Under the pieces are notes generated by a model, which made no database searches, was not told where the DNA came from, and saw only the letters and a program-made list of their open reading frames with translations. A stretch of 39,807 nt of DNA, taken from the NCBI GenBank assembly GCA_937135955.1, contig CAKZOB010000092.1:1-39807 (forward strand), written 5' to 3'. This document shows, one piece after another, positions 39,785 to 39,807 of this stretch (within the stretch, counting starts at the first letter, position 1; every line of letters starts with the position of its first letter). The DNA comes from an uncultured Anaerolineales bacterium (GTDB lineage: Bacteria; Chloroflexota; Anaerolineae; Aggregatilineales; Aggregatilineaceae). The translations under genes and the position numbers were made by a program.

Positions 39785-39807
39785 GTTGACCTCACCCCCG
39801 CTCGGCG
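39785..39807 (+). repeat. Start of another palindromic repeat, cut by the window end
   Basis: TTGACCTCACCCCCGCTCGG matches the beginning of the element at 22693-22754 (TTGACCTCACCGCCGCC). Between 39601 and 39663 nothing is recognised. Confidence 0.4.

Overview
The window looks like a chromosomal segment of a GC-rich bacterium, most likely a member of the Chloroflexota (Anaerolineae-like). The evidence is the heat-shock order hrcA-grpE-dnaK-dnaJ-prmA, frequent GTG and TTG starts, lipoproteins with Thr/Pro-rich linkers, TrxA and Eis-type acetyltransferases typical of that group, and many short GC-rich dispersed repeats. The assignment is inferred from the proteins, not from a marker gene. The DNA is mostly ordinary housekeeping and accessory chromosome. 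One visibly AT-richer patch (about 34.6-36.4 kb) looks acquired.

Layout. 1-4.8 kb: a MacB/FtsX-type ABC export cluster (permease, two ATPases, a beta-propeller protein). Its permease frame begins with a piece of an unrelated sulfatase. 5-9.9 kb: a hypothetical exported protein, trxA, two large GNAT acetyltransferases, a decayed zone with remnants of a nucleotidyltransferase and a C4 zinc-finger protein, and a YbjN-type protein. 10-14 kb: a two-gene thiol-redox operon (DUF4395 plus anchored thioredoxin) behind a strong promoter and a small Cys-containing leader peptide, then a SLOG-type protein, a STAS-like protein and a glycosyltransferase. 14-19.8 kb: a sugar operon (binding protein, two permeases, GH13 alpha-glucanase, LacI repressor) with a clear promoter/operator and no ATPase gene. 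20-22.6 kb: Hsp20, then cysK-cysE on the minus strand behind a leader that encodes a Cys-rich peptide and ends in an intrinsic terminator. 22.8-24.7 kb: fluoride riboswitch, crcB and a DUF190-CBS protein. 24.7-31.4 kb: hrcA, grpE, dnaK, dnaJ, prmA. 31.4-33.4 kb: lepB and a DMT transporter. 33.5-36.4 kb: a LexA-type DNA-binding-domain protein, methylglyoxal synthase, and a TcmP / Gp37-Gp68 three-Cys pair. 36.4-39.4 kb: a lipoprotein, a small hypothetical protein and two tandem paralogues of unknown function. The last 0.4 kb is repeat-derived.

The most interesting signals are regulatory. (1) The cysK-cysE leader has the parts of a classical attenuator: consensus-like promoter, 28-codon ORF with Cys codons at 10, 12 and 14, then a terminator 45 bases before cysK. 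(2) A second short ORF with the same Cys-Ile-Cys-Leu core, sharing a 14-base identity, lies behind a near-consensus promoter upstream of the DUF4395-thioredoxin pair. Together they suggest a cysteine-sensing leader-peptide regulon. (3) Two nearly identical SOS-box-like sites (GAAC-AAAT-GTTC and GAAC-AAAT-GTTT) lie in front of the LexA-like gene and the TcmP / three-Cys pair, suggesting shared, possibly DNA-damage-linked, control of an uncharacterised system. (4) At least eight copies or fragments of a MITE-like repeat with one core but different terminal inverted repeats are scattered between genes.
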